Positions 28,210 through 38,436 are shown, counted from the first letter of the stretch. The stretch is 64,000 nucleotides of DNA from Limnohabitans sp. 2KL-1 (GCF_003063435.1 NZ_NESL01000001.1:558001-622000); one strand, 5' to 3'. The notes: generated by a model from the sequence alone, not told the origin. Translations and numbers: made by a program.

Positions 28210-30090
28210 ATGCCATCGTTGTTTAATCTTGACTCCACCATGGCGCAAAACCCCTCCACATCGAATGTTGGCTCAAATGAGGGCTTTCATTCGATAGGCT
28301 CCGTATTGCGCATTGCTGAGCGCTGGACGATGCGGCCTGGCATGTCTCATGGTTTGCGGCAGCCCGGGCTACGTGGACTGGTCATGGTGCGTCATGTCGA
28401 TGCGCATCAGCTCGATCAAGTCCGTTTTTTTCTGTCACGGTTTTTCACACCCGCTGTCACGCACGAACAGTCCTTGTCAACAACACCGCGCGATCTGGTG
28501 AATTTTTTTCTTCAGACCGTTGTCAGTTTGCAGCAAGAGCTGGGTCTGGCGTTGGACACGCACACCCATGTCTCAGAGCTTCGTCGATCAAAGGATGAAA
28601 ACACCTGGCTGCGGTTTCAGGCGATCATGCCAGCGCCGCACTTCCGCATCACCATGCATGTCATTCAGTGGCTGGTTCGACAACCTTGGTCCAAGGACAC
28701 AAGCCCTGAGCCAGTCATTCGTGCGAAGCAGGAATTGGCAATGGGCTTGCAAAGCCAACTCCCCAAAAGCATCAACAATGAAAGCATTCGCAGTGCGGCT
28801 TTGAAGTTGGGCATACCGTGCTTCAACATGCCTGCCGGCATGTTGGTGCTGGGCATGGGCGAACGATCGAAATGGTTGCAAAGCACGCAGAGCCACGCCA
28901 CATCGGCCATTGGCGTCCAAATTGCGAGCAGTAAAAAACTGACTGCACATGTTCTTAAAACCTGTGGTTTGCCGGGTGCAATCCATGAGTCTGTCCATTC
29001 CGCCGAAGAGGCGGAAATGGCCGCTGCAAGGCTCGGGTTTCCCGTTGTCGTCAAGCCTGAAAATCTTGAGCGTGGTGTTGGCGTGAGTGCAGACTTGAGG
29101 AGTGCGTCTGCGGTACGGCGTGCTTTTGACATCGCGCACCAACATTCAGACCGTATTCTTGTCGAGCGTCACTGTCCGGGATTCACGCACCGCATCAGTG
29201 TGTTCAATCGCAAGATTGTGCGTGTGAGCAAGCGCATCGCAGGCGGGGTGGTTGGCGATGGCCACTCAAGCATTCGCGCCTTGCTGCTTGCCGAGCCGCA
29301 AAAGCTTGGAAATTCTCGACTCCAGCGCCGACAGGATCGCCCGCTTCTGGCACTGGACGACGAGGCCATGGACTTGCTCATTCAAGATCAATTGACGCCC
29401 GAGCATGTTCTGGAAAAAGGCCGTTATCTGAGGTTGCGGCGCCGCGACAACATCAATGCGGGCGGACGCAACGAGCGAATTCCGATGGCGCATGTGCACC
29501 CGGACAATGTGGCATTGTCCATCACTATTGCGGATTTGCTGGGCCTGGATTTTGCTGGTATCGATTTGATCATCCATGACATTTCCAACTCATGGCGCGA
29601 CACCCCTTCTCTTGTTTGTGAGGTCAACTCGATGCCTCAATTGGGGGTTGGATCTGATCCCGAGGCTTACGTGCACATCCTGCAAGACTTTTTCCCACAG
29701 GGGTGGTCGATTCCTGCGAGGCTGATCATCGTTCCTGATCGTGAAGATGCCCGGACTGTAGTCCGACAGCCATTTTTGGAGGCGAATTGGGGACATGGTG
29801 TTTCAGACATTGCCGGTCTTTGGGTGTCTGGCAAACCTGTCACAAAAGGTTTTGTGTATGGATTTGCTGCTGCACAAGCGCTGCTCATGAGACCGGACGT
29901 CTCGCGTGTCGATTGTTTGATGAGTCCCCAAGAAATCATTCAGTACGGCACACCTCTGGCAGCGTGGGATGACATCACAGTGGCCGGAAAAGCCTTTTTC
30001 AAGCCAGCGGACCAGGCCATTCTGGCGACAGCCATCCACATCCTGCGCCACCACCACACCACTGTGAAAGTCCATGTTGAAAACGCCTGA
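28210..30090 (+). CDS. Cyanophycin-synthetase-like ATP-grasp ligase without Mur ligase domain
   Basis: A 626-residue protein. About residues 40-220 resemble the N-terminal domain of cyanophycin synthetase, and about 220-500 form an ATP-grasp domain: FPVVVKPENLERGVGV, ILVERHCPGFTHRISVFN, VVGDGHSSIRALL, HPDNVALSITIADLLGLDFAGIDL cut by conserved positions, and CEVNSMPQLG. The Mur-ligase domain that completes CphA is missing; about 120 unassigned residues replace it. CphA's ATP-grasp adds Asp to an Asp chain through an acyl phosphate, so an amide-bond ligase acting on a peptide or acid is expected. The ATG follows directly on the subtilase stop (TGA-ATG), so the two are probably cotranslated. Confidence 0.82.
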   Translation: MPSLFNLDSTMAQNPSTSNVGSNEGFHSIGSVLRIAERWTMRPGMSHGLRQPGLRGLVMVRHVDAHQLDQVRFFLSRFFTPAVTHEQSLSTTPRDLVNFFLQTVVSLQQELGLALDTHTHVSELRRSKDENTWLRFQAIMPAPHFRITMHVIQWLVRQPWSKDTSPEPVIRAKQELAMGLQSQLPKSINNESIRSAALKLGIPCFNMPAGMLVLGMGERSKWLQSTQSHATSAIGVQIASSKKLTAHVLKTCGLPGAIHESVHSAEEAEMAAARLGFPVVVKPENLERGVGVSADLRSASAVRRAFDIAHQHSDRILVERHCPGFTHRISVFNRKIVRVSKRIAGGVVGDGHSSIRALLLAEPQKLGNSRLQRRQDRPLLALDDEAMDLLIQDQLTPEHVLEKGRYLRLRRRDNINAGGRNERIPMAHVHPDNVALSITIADLLGLDFAGIDLIIHDISNSWRDTPSLVCEVNSMPQLGVGSDPEAYVHILQDFFPQGWSIPARLIIVPDREDARTVVRQPFLEANWGHGVSDIAGLWVSGKPVTKGFVYGFAAAQALLMRPDVSRVDCLMSPQEIIQYGTPLAAWDDITVAGKAFFKPADQAILATAIHILRHHHTTVKVHVENA

Positions 30091-30940
30091 CATCCCCCGT
30101 GAAAACCTGCTTGAGCTGGCGCGATCCCAGTTTCAATTGGCTCAGCAGCATTGTGACGAGTGCTGCACCTACCATGCCATTTGGCCTTATTTGCGTATCG
30201 CCGGGGCAGTCGGTGGCGTGGAAGCCGATGAACCTTTTCTGCAGCCCATCCTTGAGGATCTTTTGCAGCAAGGCCGCACCCAAATTTTGCTTGCAGGCAG
30301 TGCCGACAGTGGGGTCACGGCCTTGGTCCATAGAGTGTGTGTCAAGCTCAAACATCCTGCGCGACTGACAGTTTTGGACCGTTGCATGACACCTGTGATG
30401 GCCTGTCAGACATATGCCCAAATTCACGGACTGGATTTGTACGGTCTTCATGCGAATTTGCTGAGCATTGACTTGTCATCCAAGTATGACCTCATCATTG
30501 GGCATTCTGTTTTACCTTTTATCCCTTCTGATGAACGGCGCACATTATTGGCAGCTTTGGCCAAAAAATTGAACTCAAATGGTCGCGTTTTACTGACGGT
30601 CAGAATTTCTTCAAGTCAGTCAAATGCAATTAACCCCCATTCACAGCAGCGCGGTCCACATGAAATGGCTAGCTTTGTGATTGATCAACTGACTTCACAA
30701 TCCATCCATTTGCCGGTTTCGTCAGCATCATTTCATTCGTTGGTTCACGACTACTTTCAGCATCGCAGGCACCAAGTCAGTCAATTCACCACCCAGGAAA
30801 CGTTGGCCAATGACTTCGATGCGGTCGGACTCAAGGTCCAAGCGCTGATTCCGCTTGGGTACGGCAACAGTTACAACGTGGGCGGTCAATTTACAGATGT
30901 GCGCAGCAAAGGTTGGGCCTATGTTGTTTGTCCTGCATAG
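30074..30940 (+). CDS. SAM-dependent methyltransferase-like protein
   Basis: A 288-residue protein with a class I methyltransferase fold. The first strand-loop is ILLAGSADSGVTALVHRV, then LTVLDRCMTP supplies the ribose-binding acidic residue, YDLIIGHSVLPFIP the motif IV region, and NSNGRVLLTVRIS the post-II strand. The glycine-rich loop is divergent (GSADSG), so activity should not be taken for granted. It overlaps the ATP-grasp gene by 17 bases and ends the cluster that starts at 21062. The substrate is unknown. Confidence 0.72.
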   Translation: MLKTPDIPRENLLELARSQFQLAQQHCDECCTYHAIWPYLRIAGAVGGVEADEPFLQPILEDLLQQGRTQILLAGSADSGVTALVHRVCVKLKHPARLTVLDRCMTPVMACQTYAQIHGLDLYGLHANLLSIDLSSKYDLIIGHSVLPFIPSDERRTLLAALAKKLNSNGRVLLTVRISSSQSNAINPHSQQRGPHEMASFVIDQLTSQSIHLPVSSASFHSLVHDYFQHRRHQVSQFTTQETLANDFDAVGLKVQALIPLGYGNSYNVGGQFTDVRSKGWAYVVCPA

Positions 30941-31037
30941 TTTTAAGGTCACATGGACTGAGGCCGACCTTGAATTCGCGATTTTCGATTGTTAACCCTC
31001 CATCGCTTCGCGTTGTGTTCTAGAAAAATCTGTGTTT

Positions 31038-31065
31038 TTGAACGATTGATCGTTCAAGATACAAT
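31038..31065 (+). promoter_or_regulatory. Palindromic operator overlapping the promoter of the mreB-like operon
   Basis: TTGAACGAT-TG-ATCGTTCAA (31038-31057) is a perfect palindrome with 9-bp arms. Its first six bases can serve as a -35 box (TTGAAC), and TACAAT at 31060-31065 as a -10 box with a 16-base spacer. Palindromes of this form are common operators of TetR-family repressors, so blocking of RNA polymerase by a repressor is the likely mechanism; the regulator is not in this window as far as I can see. Confidence 0.6.
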
Positions 31066-31076
31066 TAAAAACATGA

Positions 31077-32147
<1,071 letters not shown>

Positions 32148-32157
32148 CAGGTGTGTC

Positions 32158-33279
32158 ATGCACGGCTTGAAGATGCCCAAGATGCTGTTCGCATTGTTGA
32201 CTTGGCTGCCTTTGTGCAGTCTGGCCAACATGAATGTACCTGCAGCACAGCCCTTGCCACCTAAGTTCACGCTGGTGGAAATTCGGGCACTCATCAAAGC
32301 GAACCGCTTGCCTGAAGCCGCCAGTGCCATCGCCATCCAACTGCAGCAACGACCTGACCCCGAATGGCAATTTTTGCAGTGCGTGGTGCAAGCCAACCAA
32401 AAGCAGGTGCCACAGGCTATTGGTTGTTTCACTGCATTGGTCAAGTTACACCCTGACATGGTCGAGGCCTACAACAACCTGGGCGTGCTGCATGCCAGTC
32501 TGGGGCGTCACGAAGAAGCCAAGCAGTGGTTTGACAACGGTTTGCGCCGTGTGCCTGCGCTTTGGACGGTTCACCAAAATATTCTGAATTTGCAGGCAGA
32601 TTTGTCCCGTAAAGCGTATTCACGTGCCTTGCAAATGGAAGTGCCTGTGCGTGAACCGCAGGCCAAGCTGAGTTTTTTGGCGGCCACGTCAAGCGTTTTG
32701 CTGGCCAGTACCGCTAGACAGGACATCAAGGCGGCCAGTCAGTCCGGGACTAAGGTGCCTGTGCAGTCCCCATCATCTGCGCCTGTTACAGCCACAGCGC
32801 CCGTACAGCCGGTGCTGCCGCCCCGTCTGGCCACCACGCCTGCACCCGCTGCAGCCGGTGCAGCCGGTGCAATGCTTTCAGTCAAGCCGACCTCGCCTGC
32901 GTCGATATCGCCAGAAGTCAAATTTGACGAGAGCCAAGTCCAGGTTCAACAGGCTGTTGAGGCCTGGGCCAAAGCCTGGAGTGACAAAAACTTGTCGTCT
33001 TACTTTGGTGCGTACTCATCACGGTTCACGCCTGGTAAAGGAGTCGCCCACGCGGACTGGAAGGCCGAGCGAACGGCCCGCATTGCGGGTCGACAGTTCA
33101 TTCGGGTGGCTGTCAGCAACGTCACTTTTGAAAAGAAGGGCCCGAACATCACCGTGCGCTTGACCCAAACCTACGAATCGGACAACTTGCTTTCCAGTAA
33201 CCGCAAAAGACTGGAATTCGCATTCGAAGACGGTCACTGGAGGATCGTTCGCGAGACTGTGATTGGCCAAACACCATGA
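32158..33279 (+). CDS. Exported TPR-like protein with C-terminal Cds6/NTF2-like domain
   Basis: A 373-residue protein with an N-terminal signal (LFALLTWLPLCSLANM). Helical TPR-like repeats at about 35-165 include EAYNNLGVLHASLGRHEEAKQWF cut by conserved positions. A Pro/Ala/Val-rich linker follows at about 190-255, then an NTF2-like fold at about 260-373 (VEAWAKAWSDKNLSSYF, FTPGKGVAHADWKAER, FEDGHWRIVRE), as found in proteins linked to L,D-transpeptidases. It lies ten bases after mreB. A periplasmic role in recruiting or tuning a peptidoglycan enzyme is inference from the domain and from the transpeptidase two genes on. Confidence 0.78.
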   Translation: MHGLKMPKMLFALLTWLPLCSLANMNVPAAQPLPPKFTLVEIRALIKANRLPEAASAIAIQLQQRPDPEWQFLQCVVQANQKQVPQAIGCFTALVKLHPDMVEAYNNLGVLHASLGRHEEAKQWFDNGLRRVPALWTVHQNILNLQADLSRKAYSRALQMEVPVREPQAKLSFLAATSSVLLASTARQDIKAASQSGTKVPVQSPSSAPVTATAPVQPVLPPRLATTPAPAAAGAAGAMLSVKPTSPASISPEVKFDESQVQVQQAVEAWAKAWSDKNLSSYFGAYSSRFTPGKGVAHADWKAERTARIAGRQFIRVAVSNVTFEKKGPNITVRLTQTYESDNLLSSNRKRLEFAFEDGHWRIVRETVIGQTP

Positions 33280-33938
33280 GTTCAAGACCCCTTTTCGTCA
33301 AACGTACGCGGCTGAGTTATCGGCTCCTCTTGTGGGCAAGCCCGATCTTGATCTTCATCCTGGCTGTCGTTGCCTGGAAGGTCAAACGCCACGAGGTACT
33401 GGCATGGTGGACGCTGCCTTCTGACTCTGCCGGGGCTGTTCTTATGACTTCAAGTCCGCCTATGCAACCAACGGAAACTTCTGGCAAGCCGGACCCAAAC
33501 ATTCAACCTGAGTCGGCGCCAGCACCGGCAATTGCCGCCCTCAAAACCGAGCTTGGGCAAACGTCGCCGGTCGTGCAAGGCAGCCTTCCGTCCACAGGCG
33601 ACACAACGGCTGCACTCAAGACGGCATTGGACCAATGGAGCACGGCTTGGCGTGCGCAGGATGTGCCGACTTATCTGGGCATGTACGCGGCCGACTTCTT
33701 GACGCCGCAGCGCATGAGCCACCGCGACTGGGCGCAAATGCGTTCTGCTCGCATCCTGGGTAAACAAAAAATTCAACATGCGATCCGGGACGTGCAAATC
33801 GACCAGCAAGGGTTGTCCGCAACCGTGAAATTCACCCAAATTTATGCTGACGAGCGCACCGAGATCACCGACAGGAAAACCATGCAATGGGTGTTCCGAG
33901 AAGGGCGCTGGTTGATCAAGCGTGAAGCCACGGACTAA
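33276..33938 (+). CDS. Membrane-anchored protein with Cds6/NTF2-like domain
   Basis: A 220-residue protein with one N-terminal membrane helix (LLLWASPILIFILAVVAW), a Ser/Pro/Thr-rich linker, and an NTF2-like domain at about 110-220 (LDQWSTAWRAQDVPTYLGMY, LTPQRMSHRDWAQMR, VFREGRWLIKRE). That domain resembles the C-terminal part of the previous protein, so the pair probably arose by duplication and may dimerise. The ATG overlaps the previous stop by four bases. It likely faces the periplasm. Confidence 0.75.
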   Translation: MSSRPLFVKRTRLSYRLLLWASPILIFILAVVAWKVKRHEVLAWWTLPSDSAGAVLMTSSPPMQPTETSGKPDPNIQPESAPAPAIAALKTELGQTSPVVQGSLPSTGDTTAALKTALDQWSTAWRAQDVPTYLGMYAADFLTPQRMSHRDWAQMRSARILGKQKIQHAIRDVQIDQQGLSATVKFTQIYADERTEITDRKTMQWVFREGRWLIKREATD

Positions 33939-33942
33939 AGGC

Positions 33943-35283
33943 ATGTCGCTCATCACTCGGCTTCAACGGCTGTTGTTGCAGCTGGGCATCTCAAGCGGAA
34001 CAGGGCAAATGATGCTCATCGCCGCCTTGTTGAGCCTGCTCGCATTTGGGGCGTTTCGGCTGGACGGCCTGAATGTGTCTGCCAAGTCCGCACAATTCAC
34101 CGGCAGCCTTGTGAGGCCAGCGTCTTTAGGCGTTCCATGGCAGACCGTTCACGAATTCGAGCCCGAGGACCTGAAGCCATTGACCCGGTCATTTGCAGAA
34201 GACGGTGCCCCGGTGCCGCCTAAAGTCGCAGCCAAACCACGCACCTTGTCTGACAGCGGCGAAAGTTTGTTTTTGCAAAGTTCCCGCTTGTTGCAACAGG
34301 GCCATTACGCACAAGCTTTGAAGGTGGCCGAAGACATGGCCTACAGATATCCGAATTTTCAGCTTGGAAACCTGTTGCTCGCGGACTTGACGGCCACCAT
34401 GGCGCCAAGGCCCAGCGACATCGACATGGTTTGGAAAAACCCCGAATCACAGCGCCGCCTGAGCGAACTCCAAATCGAAGCCCAAAGGCGCACCCGTCAT
34501 GCCGGCAAGGAAGCTTTGGCTGGCAAACAGCCTGAACCCTTGCGTTACCTGTCTTCCAAAATCAACCATGTGGTGCTTGTCGATGCGCATAAGTCCCGCC
34601 TTTATGTGCTGGCCCGGCAGACCGATGCCCTCCCTGATGCTGTCCCTCTGGTCATCTTTGATGCGTATGTGTCTGTGGGCAACAGCGGCACTGGCAAATG
34701 GCGTGAAGGCGACGGCAAAACACCCGTAGGTGTTTATTTTGTACAGAAGCATTTGACCGACCCCATGCTGCCCGATTTGTACGGCTCGGGCGCGTTGACG
34801 CTGGACTATCCCAGTCCCATCGACAAGTGGCAAAAACGCACCGGTTCAGGCATCTGGCTGCATGGCTCTGCCAGTAGCCAGTACGCACGTGCGCCCACAT
34901 CCACCGATGGCTGCGTGGTGCTGGCCAATGACGACATGACACGCTTGGTGCAGTTGGGCATCCCGCCAGAAACCCCTGTCATCATCGCTGAACAATTGAA
35001 CTGGCATACGGTGACGGCCCTTGCGTCGGGTGATCAAACCAAGTCTCTGGTCACACCTGTAAAACGCAGTAGCCAACCACCTTGGCCTCAACCTGCAGAC
35101 CTGCGCGATGGGGGAGAGGCATGGCACATGGTGTCCGCGTTCCAATGGAAAGACCAGCAACAAACCGTGGCCGTGGTCAGCTATGACCCGCCCGCCTCCA
35201 GCGCGTCAAAACACCGGCTGCATACCTATTGGATAATGCAGGGCGATCAATGGCAGCAAGTCAACCGGCCAAGTGCACCGTGA
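33943..35283 (+). CDS. L,D-transpeptidase (YkuD family)
   Basis: A 446-residue periplasmic enzyme with an N-terminal membrane segment (MLIAALLSLLAFGAFRLDG), a helical region around 100-190 and a YkuD domain around 200-345. The catalytic signature is complete: WLHGSA, then STDGCVVL with the nucleophilic Cys about 16 residues after the His. Such enzymes make 3-3 peptidoglycan cross-links or attach proteins to peptidoglycan. The ATG at 33943 was chosen because it falls after the previous stop; a GTG at 33922 in frame is possible. The last part (HRLHTYWIMQGDQWQQV) may be a reduced form of the Cds6-like module. Confidence 0.88.
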   Translation: MSLITRLQRLLLQLGISSGTGQMMLIAALLSLLAFGAFRLDGLNVSAKSAQFTGSLVRPASLGVPWQTVHEFEPEDLKPLTRSFAEDGAPVPPKVAAKPRTLSDSGESLFLQSSRLLQQGHYAQALKVAEDMAYRYPNFQLGNLLLADLTATMAPRPSDIDMVWKNPESQRRLSELQIEAQRRTRHAGKEALAGKQPEPLRYLSSKINHVVLVDAHKSRLYVLARQTDALPDAVPLVIFDAYVSVGNSGTGKWREGDGKTPVGVYFVQKHLTDPMLPDLYGSGALTLDYPSPIDKWQKRTGSGIWLHGSASSQYARAPTSTDGCVVLANDDMTRLVQLGIPPETPVIIAEQLNWHTVTALASGDQTKSLVTPVKRSSQPPWPQPADLRDGGEAWHMVSAFQWKDQQQTVAVVSYDPPASSASKHRLHTYWIMQGDQWQQVNRPSAP

Positions 35284-35335
35284 ACCCGAACTTTTCCATT
35301 TGACCGCATCTTGCCTCGCTCACCCATCAACCGAT

Positions 35336-35575
35336 ATGCCCATCACCAACCTACGCACGCTGGCAGCCGCACAGGAAACCGCCAATCCCAACCTTGCCGA
35401 GGTTGAGGCCGACTTTTGGCGTGAGCTGCAAGAGATAGAAGCCGAGGTCATGGGCTGGACGGAGCTGGCACCCGGCACCTATTTGCACACGGCCTGCGTT
35501 CAAGGGCCTTTCATTGAGATCGTGGGCGTGGCCTCTGCCAGCATGGTGGCGGACAACGTGCTGTGGCTGCTGTGA
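35336..35575 (+). CDS. Small hypothetical protein at the end of the mreB-like operon
   Basis: About 79 residues from ATG 35336, acidic and probably cytoplasmic: a Glu-rich helix (LAEVEADFWRELQEIEAEV) and a Gly/Ala/Val-rich tail. I recognise no family. An in-frame upstream start at 35273 would overlap the transpeptidase gene by a few codons. It may be a real small gene of the operon, but the ribosome-binding site is weak. Confidence 0.4.
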   Translation: MPITNLRTLAAAQETANPNLAEVEADFWRELQEIEAEVMGWTELAPGTYLHTACVQGPFIEIVGVASASMVADNVLWLL

Positions 35576-35590
35576 GGGCCGCGCCTGCGT

Positions 35591-36789
35591 TTATGCGATG
35601 TGCAGGGCTTTCAGCACGGGCAAGACCTTGACCTGAAACTCTGCGGCTTGGGCGCTCAATTCGGCTAAGTTGCCCTCGTCTGACTCGATGGTTTCGCCGC
35701 CCTTCACCAGTTTTTGCGACTGCTGGTTCAAGATGTCCCACACAAAGGCCGCCCACTGCGCAGGCTCCTTCAGGCCCTGCCCCATGGCCATCAAAAACAG
35801 CTGCTGAAACCGGTTCACCGTCACCCCGCCACCCGTCACCGGGCTGGCCAGGTAACTCACCTCGTTGCTGCCGCGAGACTTGTGCATGATGTGGGCGTTG
35901 ATCTTGTCGGTTTTGGGTTTGGCTGCCTGCACCACGGCATCGGCCTGCACCAAAGCCAAATGCCCTGCGCCCGTCAGCACCATGGCCGCCTGCATGATCT
36001 GCGCCAGGCTCACGCCCTTGTCCTGCGTGGCCTGCTCCAACTGCCCCAGCGTCATGGGTTGGTGACTGGCCAGTGCATCCAGAATCGGGCCATAAACGCC
36101 CTCGCTCAGGCTCACCTCACCCACAGCGCCTTGCAGCTTGAGCGATACATCGGCGCGAGGGCTGGTCAAGATCACCTTCTGAGCGCGCATCGCATCGGTC
36201 TGGTCCAGCGTGTTGAGTTGGCGCGCCCCCTTGACCCAATAGTCCTTGCGAAACTGCTGGTTCACCATGAAATCCCGCGTCGTTTCGCGAAACATCGCAT
36301 CCGGAATGTCTTTCAAAAAAATCTGCTGCTCCGGGCTCAGGTTGATCACATCAATGTGATCAAGGTAATTGGCCGAGCAAGCAAACTGCACCTTGGCCCC
36401 TTCCAGCCACTCGGCCATGGTGGCAAAGTGCATGGGGTGCCAGTCGCGGTTGAAGTACTCGTGCGCCAGGTAATCGCGGCTGTGCGCCTGCATCTTGGTC
36501 AGCCGGTCGCCCACCAGCGGGTTGGCGCGGCTGTAAGCTGGGTTGGTGGCCAACAACTTCTCGGCAAAATCCATCGCGCCATTGATGCGGTTGACAATGC
36601 CACCGCCTTCAGAGCCCAGCACCTGTGCGTGCTCGGTCATCAGGTGGCGCATGGGGGCAAATGTGGCCCAGCCGGGCAAGGTGTTGTAGCTGATGTAAAG
36701 CACACCGCCCACCTTGAGCTTGCTGCGCAAAAAGTCCACGATCACTTGGCGGTTGGTGTCGCTGATCCAGCTCCAGATGCCATGCAACC
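35591..36789 (-). pseudogene. Methyltransferase with regulatory domain, C-terminal part of a gene split by an IS
   Basis: This fragment holds the end of a class I methyltransferase fold (GIWSWISDTNRQVIVDFL, LKVGGVLYISYNTLPGW) and then the long domain known as methyltransferase regulatory domain, about 300 residues with winged-helix-like stretches. It begins abruptly at the insertion sequence. When the IS and one copy of the 10-bp target duplication are removed it joins the N-terminal fragment (38427-38763) in frame, giving FDYIGLHGIWSW and a gene of 511 codons plus stop. A TTG could start translation at 36787, but the product would lack the SAM-binding half. Confidence 0.85.
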
Positions 36790-36799
36790 CAATGTAGTC
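36790..36799. repeat. Target-site duplication, left copy
   Basis: CAATGTAGTC is repeated exactly at 38427-38436, on the other side of the insertion sequence. Removing one copy with the element restores the interrupted reading frame, which identifies this as the duplicated target. Confidence 0.85.
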
Positions 36800-38426
36800 A
36801 CCCCTGAAAAATTCACTTTCAGGCTAGGGTCAAGCTCATTGATCCGGACTTGACCGAGGGACCCATAAAAAACTGCCGCAATCGGTGGCCCAACTCTCCC
36901 AAACCGGTGGACAAAAGCAGGCGTAAAAAAAGGCTGATGCCCTTTTTTACGATCATGCGCAGCAGCCACCGAATGTTGTAACCGGCTGCGCACAACACCG
37001 CGTGCAAACTGTCGCCCAGTGACCCTTTCAGGTGGCACCGGTTCATTCGGTGATCTGCTTTCAAGTGTCCAATGATGGGCTCGATGGCTTGTCGGCGCTT
37101 GAGATCTTTTTTGTCTTCATCCGTCAGACTTTTGAATTTGCCCCGGTGCTTGATATCAATGTCTGTGTTGGCTTTGTCCACCCCCCGGTAGCCCAGGTCA
37201 ACGATCGCCTTGTTCGGCTTGGTGTCCAGGGCTTGCATCAGGATGCTGGCTTGCTCCACTTGCTCCACTTGCTCATTGAGCGTGTGCCCGTCATAAGGAT
37301 TGCCAGGGAAGGCTCTGGCACCCACGATCAAAGTGCCTTGGAGTGTGGTGGCAATGCCCACTTTCACACCAAACTCATACGGGTTGCGGCTCTTGCCTTT
37401 GGAGATGCACTCCACTTCCGGGGCGTGCCAGCTGTACAGCTTGGGTTGTTTGTCTTGCGCCTTTTTGCTGCGCGACTGGGCGATCAGCCTTTTGGCTTTG
37501 TTGATGCTCACGCCCAAAGCGTCTTGAACGGCTTGGCTCAAGGTCGTCATCTTGCGTGCGATCTCGCGGTGCAATCGGCCCACGATGGTGGCTTGGCGTT
37601 TGATGGCCTTGCGCATGCGTTTGAACTGACGGGCATGGGCGTAGCGCCCAGCCTTGTAGCCCAGCAGTTGGCCTTCTTTGGCGTAGGTTTGCTTGAGCTC
37701 GATGCCCTCGGCCTTGGCCGCTTCAACCAGTTTGACGCGAGCGGTCTCCAACAACTTGCTATCTGTGGGATGAGCGATGGCTTTTTCTTGAACAGTGGAG
37801 TCGACAATGATTTGACTGAGCTCTTTCTTGGCAATGAGCTTCAGGGTGACGGCAACCTCTACCGTGCGGGCCAGGAGTTCCTCGACACCTTCTTCGCCCA
37901 GCAGTTTGCGGAACTTGACCAGTTGAGTCGGGTCGCAAGGCCAGCGGTGCTCAAAGTATTCGTTGCCAGAAAAGTACTGCCAAGTGGGTGTCTCGCCCCA
38001 GCGCTGGATGAGGTCTTCATCGCTTTCGTTGAAGGCGTGTTTGAGGTACAGCAGGGCGACCATCAGGCGGGTGGGCAAACGCGGGCGACCGGCTTTGGAG
38101 ACGCCAGCACCGGCAATCACTTCGGTTGCGCCAAACAAGTCCGAATCTTCGATCTTCTTGCCAGCGCGCACTTGGCGGGCAAAGAGGTGGGCAAGAGAAG
38201 CTTCGATTTCTTGCCAAGGCATGCGGTTGGCCAAAACGGCCAATGGATGACGCAGATCGATCATTTGATCGAGGCGGTTGCGAAAGAAATCGGCGGTGAT
38301 GGACATATGGGCCTCAAAAACTCCCAGAAAACAGCCTCCATTGAATATCAATGTGGGAGTTTTGAACATTGGGAATGACCCTGAAAGCTAGCATTCATGC
38401 GGGTTTCAGGGGTTTATCAGGGACGA
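36800..38426 (-). mobile_element. IS5-family-like insertion sequence, 1627 bp
   Basis: The element is bounded by 10-bp direct repeats and contains one transposase gene on the minus strand. Imperfect terminal inverted repeats are visible (CCCCTGAAAAAT inside the left end, TCCCTGATAAAC read inward near the right end). It interrupts a methyltransferase gene so cleanly that the ancestral frame can be rebuilt, so the insertion is probably recent. Confidence 0.85.
36819..38306 (-). CDS. IS5-family-like DDE transposase
   Basis: A 495-residue transposase that catalyses movement of the surrounding element. It opens with a DUF772-type N-terminal domain (FRNRLDQMIDLRHPLAVLA, then PTRLMVALLYLKHAF), followed by a split DDE catalytic core: Asp in IIVDSTVQEKAI, Asp in AIVDLGYRGVDK, Glu in RQAIEPIIGHLKADHRMNR. 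Long helical inserts between the acidic residues put it among the larger members (IS1182- or ISL2-like lengths); the exact subgroup is not settled. The ATG at 38306 follows GAGG; a longer form from 38369 is possible but lacks support. The frame is intact. Confidence 0.92.
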   Translation of the reverse strand: MSITADFFRNRLDQMIDLRHPLAVLANRMPWQEIEASLAHLFARQVRAGKKIEDSDLFGATEVIAGAGVSKAGRPRLPTRLMVALLYLKHAFNESDEDLIQRWGETPTWQYFSGNEYFEHRWPCDPTQLVKFRKLLGEEGVEELLARTVEVAVTLKLIAKKELSQIIVDSTVQEKAIAHPTDSKLLETARVKLVEAAKAEGIELKQTYAKEGQLLGYKAGRYAHARQFKRMRKAIKRQATIVGRLHREIARKMTTLSQAVQDALGVSINKAKRLIAQSRSKKAQDKQPKLYSWHAPEVECISKGKSRNPYEFGVKVGIATTLQGTLIVGARAFPGNPYDGHTLNEQVEQVEQASILMQALDTKPNKAIVDLGYRGVDKANTDIDIKHRGKFKSLTDEDKKDLKRRQAIEPIIGHLKADHRMNRCHLKGSLGDSLHAVLCAAGYNIRWLLRMIVKKGISLFLRLLLSTGLGELGHRLRQFFMGPSVKSGSMSLTLA

Positions 38427-38436
38427 CAATGTAGTC
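38427..38436. repeat. Target-site duplication, right copy
   Basis: Exact copy of the ten bases at 36790-36799. In the minus-strand reading it encodes the last intact codons of the N-terminal methyltransferase fragment (Asp-Tyr-Ile). Confidence 0.85.

Noticed and set aside
35714..38378. Two long plus-strand open frames (379 and 448 codons) opposite the split methyltransferase and the transposase
   Set aside because: They lie wholly antisense to recognisable proteins, show no known domains, and cross the IS boundary region without sense.
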